Source of the DNA: Anaerolineae bacterium | Lineage (GTDB): Bacteria > Chloroflexota > Anaerolineae > B4-G1 > SLSP01 | Direction of reading: 5' to 3' | Assembly: GCA_018055515.1 (NCBI GenBank) | Contig: JAGPHL010000063.1 | Span: forward strand, 4,065 to 12,805 | DNA: 8,741 bases | Shown here: positions 6,793-8,741 of the stretch, piece after piece | Layout: each line of letters starts with the position of its first letter | Numbering within the stretch: the first letter of the stretch is position 1 | Made by a program: the position numbers and the translations under genes | Notes under the pieces: generated by a model | The model's input: only the letters and a program-made list of their open reading frames with translations | The model's database searches: none | What the model was told of the DNA's origin: nothing

Positions 6793-6824
6793 TCTCGCTG
6801 GCGGAAGCGCTCCCGCCAGCGAGA
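6793..6824 (-). terminator. Perfect 12-bp inverted repeat between zinc peptidase and aminotransferase genes
   Basis: Arms TCTCGCTGGCGG (6793-6804) and CCGCCAGCGAGA (6813-6824) are exactly complementary, with an 8-nt loop that contains AGCGCT. In RNA this would be a very stable stem on either strand. It lies 34 nt after the stop of the zinc peptidase gene, where a terminator would be expected, but no U-run follows on either strand. It could be an mRNA-stabilising or attenuating structure, a REP-like element or a protein-binding site. The inverted repeat is certain; terminator function is a guess. Confidence 0.5.
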
Positions 6825-6826
6825 TC

Positions 6827-6850
6827 ATTGACCCAAGGCCATTGACCCAA
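6827..6850. repeat. Direct repeat of ATTGACCCAA, 14-bp period
   Basis: ATTGACCCAA occurs at 6827-6836 and 6841-6850, separated by GGCC. The second copy ends 7 bp before the zinc peptidase stop codon. It may be an operator for a dimeric regulator or simply a repeat remnant. Confidence 0.7.
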
Positions 6851-6857
6851 AAGGTCG

Positions 6858-7547
6858 TTAACTGCGGCGACGCCCGCCGCCAAAACGGAAGAGGTAATAG
6901 GAGAACGTAGAAAGCGCCTGCGCCAGAGCCGCGACGTAGGTGAGCGCTGCCGCATTCAGCACGGACTTCGCCCCACGCATTTCCTCATCACTGACGAGCA
7001 CGCCGCTCTGCTCCAACAGGGCCATGGCGCGATGACTGGCGTTGAACTCCACGGGCAGGGTCACGAGGGCAAAAACGATCGCGCCGGCAAAAGTCCAGAT
7101 TCCCAACGTCAGCAGTGCGTCAGCCTGCAGCAGCCAACCCAGCAAAAACAGCGCCGGTCCCAACCAGGAAGTCAGATTGACAAGAGGCACCAGGCCGGTG
7201 CGCAATCGCAACAGTTGATAAGCCTCCGCGTCCTGCTGCGCGTGGCCGATTTCATGCGCCACGATGGCGACCGATGCCACGGAGGGCTGCGCCGCCACAC
7301 CCTTCGAGAGCCGCAGCACTTTTTTGCGGGGATCGTAATGGTCCGAGAGTGTGCCGGGGATTTGCTCGAGGCCCACATTAACGCCAGCAGCACGCATCAG
7401 CAATGAGGCGGCCTCTCCGCCGCTGATGCCCCGGCGATTGGGCACCCGCAGGTACCGTTGATAGGCGTTCTGCACCCTGAATTGCGCGATCATCGCCAGC
7501 AAGAACGCCGGCAACGCAAAAACCAAATACAATGGATCCCATAGCAT
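6858..7547 (-). CDS. Membrane zinc metallopeptidase, YugP family (Zn_peptidase_2)
   Basis: Membrane-embedded metalloprotease of 229 residues, the usual length for YugP-like proteins. The first helix is residues 4-22 ('DPLYLVFALPAFLLAMIAQ'). 'DHYDPRKKVLRLS' (69-81) is a family-conserved stretch. The zinc site is 'HEIGH' at 98-102, with H98 and H102 as ligands and E99 as catalytic base. E167 in 'LPVEFNASHRA' is the likely third ligand. Hydrophobic helices at about 118-139 and 143-165 bracket the region before E167, and the C-terminus is basic (GGGRRRS). The ATG at 7547 is chosen over the frame-opening codon at 7586 because AGGAGG sits 7 nt upstream and the -10 promoter element overlaps 7586. 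The physiological substrate of this family is poorly defined. It follows the response regulator gene by 100 bp and appears to have its own promoter. Confidence 0.92.
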   Translation of the reverse strand: MLWDPLYLVFALPAFLLAMIAQFRVQNAYQRYLRVPNRRGISGGEAASLLMRAAGVNVGLEQIPGTLSDHYDPRKKVLRLSKGVAAQPSVASVAIVAHEIGHAQQDAEAYQLLRLRTGLVPLVNLTSWLGPALFLLGWLLQADALLTLGIWTFAGAIVFALVTLPVEFNASHRAMALLEQSGVLVSDEEMRGAKSVLNAAALTYVAALAQALSTFSYYLFRFGGGRRRS

Positions 7548-7554
7548 AAGATAG

Positions 7555-7560
7555 CCTCCT
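7555..7560 (-). promoter_or_regulatory. Shine-Dalgarno AGGAGG of the zinc peptidase
   Basis: AGGAGG on the - strand is 7 nt before the ATG at 7547 and decides the start. Confidence 0.75.
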
Positions 7561-7584
7561 TGCTCCAAATCCCAATGCAGCTTC

Positions 7585-7593
7585 ACTATACCA
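7585..7593 (-). promoter_or_regulatory. Extended -10 promoter for the zinc peptidase gene
   Basis: On the - strand TGG precedes TATAGT (5 of 6 to TATAAT), giving an extended -10 of the form TGnTATAnT. At 17 bp spacing the -35 position reads ATGCTT, which is poor, as is usual when an extended -10 is used. The predicted start near 7578 gives a leader of about 30 nt ending at the AGGAGG site. The surrounding bases are locally AT-rich. Confidence 0.45.
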
Positions 7594-7602
7594 CAAGCAT
7601 AT

Positions 7603-7635
7603 TAGAAAAGCATTAACGCCAGCGAGGTCAGGCGC
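7603..7635 (-). terminator. Weak candidate terminator after the response regulator gene
   Basis: On the - strand GCGCC (7635-7631) can pair with GGCGT (7620-7616), including one G-U pair, across a 10-nt loop. It is followed by TTAATGCTTTTCTAA. The stem is short and the T-run is interrupted, so support is slight. Confidence 0.25.
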
Positions 7636-7647
7636 CCTCTACGAGGC

Positions 7648-8394
7648 TCAATCTTTCTGGCCGGGCTCGCCGTGGCGAAAATCCACAAAGCGATATCCAA
7701 GCCCCCGCTCGGTGAAGATATACTGGGGATGCGCCGGATCGGGCTCGATGTGTTCCCGCAGGTAGTTGATGTACAACCGCAGGTAGGAAAGAGCATCCTT
7801 ATATTCGTACCCCCACACCTTCGAAAGCAAGGTGCCGTAGGGGACCGTCCAACCCGCATTTTCGATCAAATGTCGCAGCAGACGGAACTCGGTAGGACGT
7901 AATTTGGTGCGTTCACCGAAGATAATCACCTCACCGGTGTTAAAATCCACACTCAGCCGGTCATCTATCACCAACACGGACGTGTCAGGAGGCGCCAACG
8001 GTTGGACCCGCCGCAAGACCGCACGCACGCGGCTGACCAATTCCCGCGGGCTGAAAGGCTTGGTGATGTAATCGTCAGCGCCCGAATCCAACCCCTGCAC
8101 GCGATCTTCCTCGGCGTTGCGGACGGTGAGCATGATCACCGGCACGTTGGTAATCTCGCGGATCATCCGCAAGGTCTCGAAACCATCCATTTCGGGCATC
8201 ATCACGTCGAGGATGACCAGGTCGGGCAAATTCGTCTGCACCTGCTCGATGGCTTCCAGCCCATTGTGCGCCTCCAGGACCCGAAAGCCTTCCATCTCCA
8301 GATTGATGCGGACGAAACGGATGATCCGTGGTTCGTCATCCACGACGAGGATGAGCGGACGCGGCGCGGCGTTATTCTCGGATGAAGGTGACAA
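7648..8394 (-). CDS. OmpR/KdpE-type two-component response regulator
   Basis: DNA-binding response regulator of 248 residues. The receiver domain (about 13-130) has acidic residues D19/D20 in 'LVVDDEP', phospho-acceptor D63 in 'LVILDVMMPEMDG', T90 in 'IMLTVRN' and K112 in 'YITKPF'. All residues needed for phosphorylation are therefore present. The winged-helix domain (about 140-237) has 'LRPTEFRLLRHL', 'VWGYEYKD' and a recognition region 'YLRLYINYLREHIE', ending in 'YIFTERGLGYRFV'. The YLR-Y-LR form with DPAHP resembles KdpE more than PhoB, but no kdp gene is nearby, so the regulon is unknown. No ATG is suitably placed. The TTG at 8394 is preferred because GGAGGGAGAGG ends 6 nt before it; a GTG at 8439 would give 263 residues. 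The gene overlaps the upstream 79-residue gene by 23 bp. No histidine kinase is present in the window. Confidence 0.92.
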   Translation of the reverse strand: MSPSSENNAAPRPLILVVDDEPRIIRFVRINLEMEGFRVLEAHNGLEAIEQVQTNLPDLVILDVMMPEMDGFETLRMIREITNVPVIMLTVRNAEEDRVQGLDSGADDYITKPFSPRELVSRVRAVLRRVQPLAPPDTSVLVIDDRLSVDFNTGEVIIFGERTKLRPTEFRLLRHLIENAGWTVPYGTLLSKVWGYEYKDALSYLRLYINYLREHIEPDPAHPQYIFTERGLGYRFVDFRHGEPGQKD

Positions 8395-8611
8395 CTTTTT
8401 CCTCTCCCTCCGTCGGCAAAATTTCCACGCTTTGCACACGGTGCCAGGGGAAAATGACGACGTTGGTCTCCGGCAAGAGATAGCTCACATCCCGTCCATC
8501 GCGCAGGCGCGGGCTGGTGAGCGTAATGAACTGCCAGTGCGGCTCAGGAAGCTGCTCCATTTCACCGACCACCGCATCCTCATTCAGCAAATGCACCAAA
8601 ACCGTGGGCAT
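8372..8611 (-). CDS. Small protein of unknown function, co-transcribed with the response regulator
   Basis: I do not recognise a named family for this 79-residue protein. It has no signal peptide and no membrane helix. It looks beta-rich, with alternating hydrophobic strands such as 'MPTVLVHLL', 'WQFITLTSPR', 'NVVIFPWHRVQSVEIL' and 'KVVTFIRE'. The pattern is compatible with a small barrel of the SH3 or Sm type, but this is a guess from spacing only. 'FPWHRVQSVEIL' (54-65) is the most distinctive stretch. The ATG at 8611 has a very good Shine-Dalgarno (AGAGGAGG, 5 nt away), which supports translation. Its last codons contain the purine-rich ribosome site of the response regulator, and the two genes overlap, so they are probably translationally coupled. 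It may act with the regulator or its missing kinase. Confidence 0.75.
   Translation of the reverse strand: MPTVLVHLLNEDAVVGEMEQLPEPHWQFITLTSPRLRDGRDVSYLLPETNVVIFPWHRVQSVEILPTEGEEKVVTFIRE
8401..8411 (-). promoter_or_regulatory. Shine-Dalgarno for the TTG-started response regulator, inside the upstream gene
   Basis: GGAGGGAGAGG on the - strand lies 6 nt before the TTG at 8394. It also encodes part of 'TEGEE' near the end of the small upstream protein. Confidence 0.55.
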
Positions 8612-8741
8612 GATTTCCTCCTCTGCAAATCAGCAAATCAACAAATCAACAAATCGCAAAATCACCTGCGTGGCAAATGTAACGCATCACGACTCACATT
8701 TTTATTTTCGGTGGTGTGTCGCAGGAACATGTTAACTCTTC
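8612..8741. other. Leader and upstream region of the small protein gene
   Basis: No gene is visible here on either strand. Next to the small gene is the Shine-Dalgarno (8617-8624) and then the 8-bp tandem repeat (8625-8664). Further out, CGACTCAC (8690-8697) and GTGTGTCG (8714-8721) can form an 8-bp stem with one mismatch and a 16-nt AT-rich loop. GTTAAC and AACATGTT palindromes lie at 8726-8736. I see no convincing -35/-10 pair for the - strand transcript; TACATT at about 8675-8680 is the nearest -10-like word. The promoter may lie outside the window. Confidence 0.5.
8625..8664 (-). repeat. Five 8-bp tandem repeats directly upstream of the Shine-Dalgarno
   Basis: On the + strand the units are GCAAATCA, GCAAATCA, ACAAATCA, ACAAATCG and CAAAATCA. 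Read on the transcribed strand the array is TGATTTG-like units running straight into AGAGGAGG. Unit identity is highest near the gene and decays outwards. Confidence 0.9.

Noticed and set aside
5628..6845. 405-codon open frame on the + strand opposite the aminotransferase
   Set aside because: It is antisense to a textbook class V aminotransferase, has low-complexity Arg/His/Gln-rich translation, and shows no ribosome site or family motif.
8625..8664. Tandem repeats as a small CRISPR array
   Set aside because: Units are 8 bp with no spacers between them, so it is a simple tandem repeat.
8517..8735. 72-codon + strand frame covering the 8-bp repeat
   Set aside because: Its Asn/Gln/Ser-rich segment is simply the tandem repeat translated; it is antisense to the small gene and its leader.
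8726..8736. AACATGTT and GTTAAC palindromes as an operator
   Set aside because: Each is at most 8 bp, they overlap each other, and no promoter is identified near them.

Overview
The window looks like chromosomal DNA from a GC-rich, probably monoderm-like bacterium. My best guess is a Chloroflexota lineage such as Anaerolineae. The clues are Pro/Thr-rich 'PTPTP' linkers on secreted proteins, lipoproteins carrying FlgD-like Ig repeats, a YugP-type zinc peptidase, and gene leaders made of short tandem repeats. This assignment is inference; there is no rRNA or other phylogenetic marker. I see no tRNA, rRNA, CRISPR array, insertion sequence, phage gene or defence gene.

Left block (1-5575, all + strand). 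In order it holds: a lipoprotein with two calcium-binding-type FlgD/CHU_C Ig repeats, whose first base lies just outside the window; two family-2 glycosyltransferases of different subfamilies that overlap by 13 bp; a secreted clan GH-A glycoside hydrolase with a low-complexity PT tail; and a TPR lipoprotein. The first four genes are tightly packed and read as a cell-surface or exopolysaccharide module: two cytoplasmic sugar transferases, one extracytoplasmic polysaccharide-active enzyme and a surface-anchored adhesin-like protein. The TPR lipoprotein follows after about 100 bp of repeat-rich spacer.

Right block (5598-8611, all - strand) converges on the left block with only 22 bp between the two stop codons. 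Reading on the - strand it holds: a 79-residue protein of unknown function; a KdpE/OmpR-type response regulator that overlaps it and probably starts at TTG; a membrane zinc peptidase of the YugP family with its own extended -10 promoter; and a class V PLP aminotransferase of the alanine/serine-glyoxylate type. No histidine kinase partner is present in the window.

The most unusual signal is in the spacers rather than the genes. Three separate leaders carry perfect or near-perfect short tandem repeats (units of 8, 9 and 10 bp) that run directly into the Shine-Dalgarno region. The 111-bp spacer between the zinc peptidase and aminotransferase genes also holds a perfect 12-bp inverted repeat and a 14-bp-period direct repeat. 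A near copy of part of that inverted repeat (13 of 14 bases) lies downstream of the response regulator. The genes themselves belong to known families, apart from the 79-residue protein and the C-terminal domain of the first lipoprotein, which I do not recognise.
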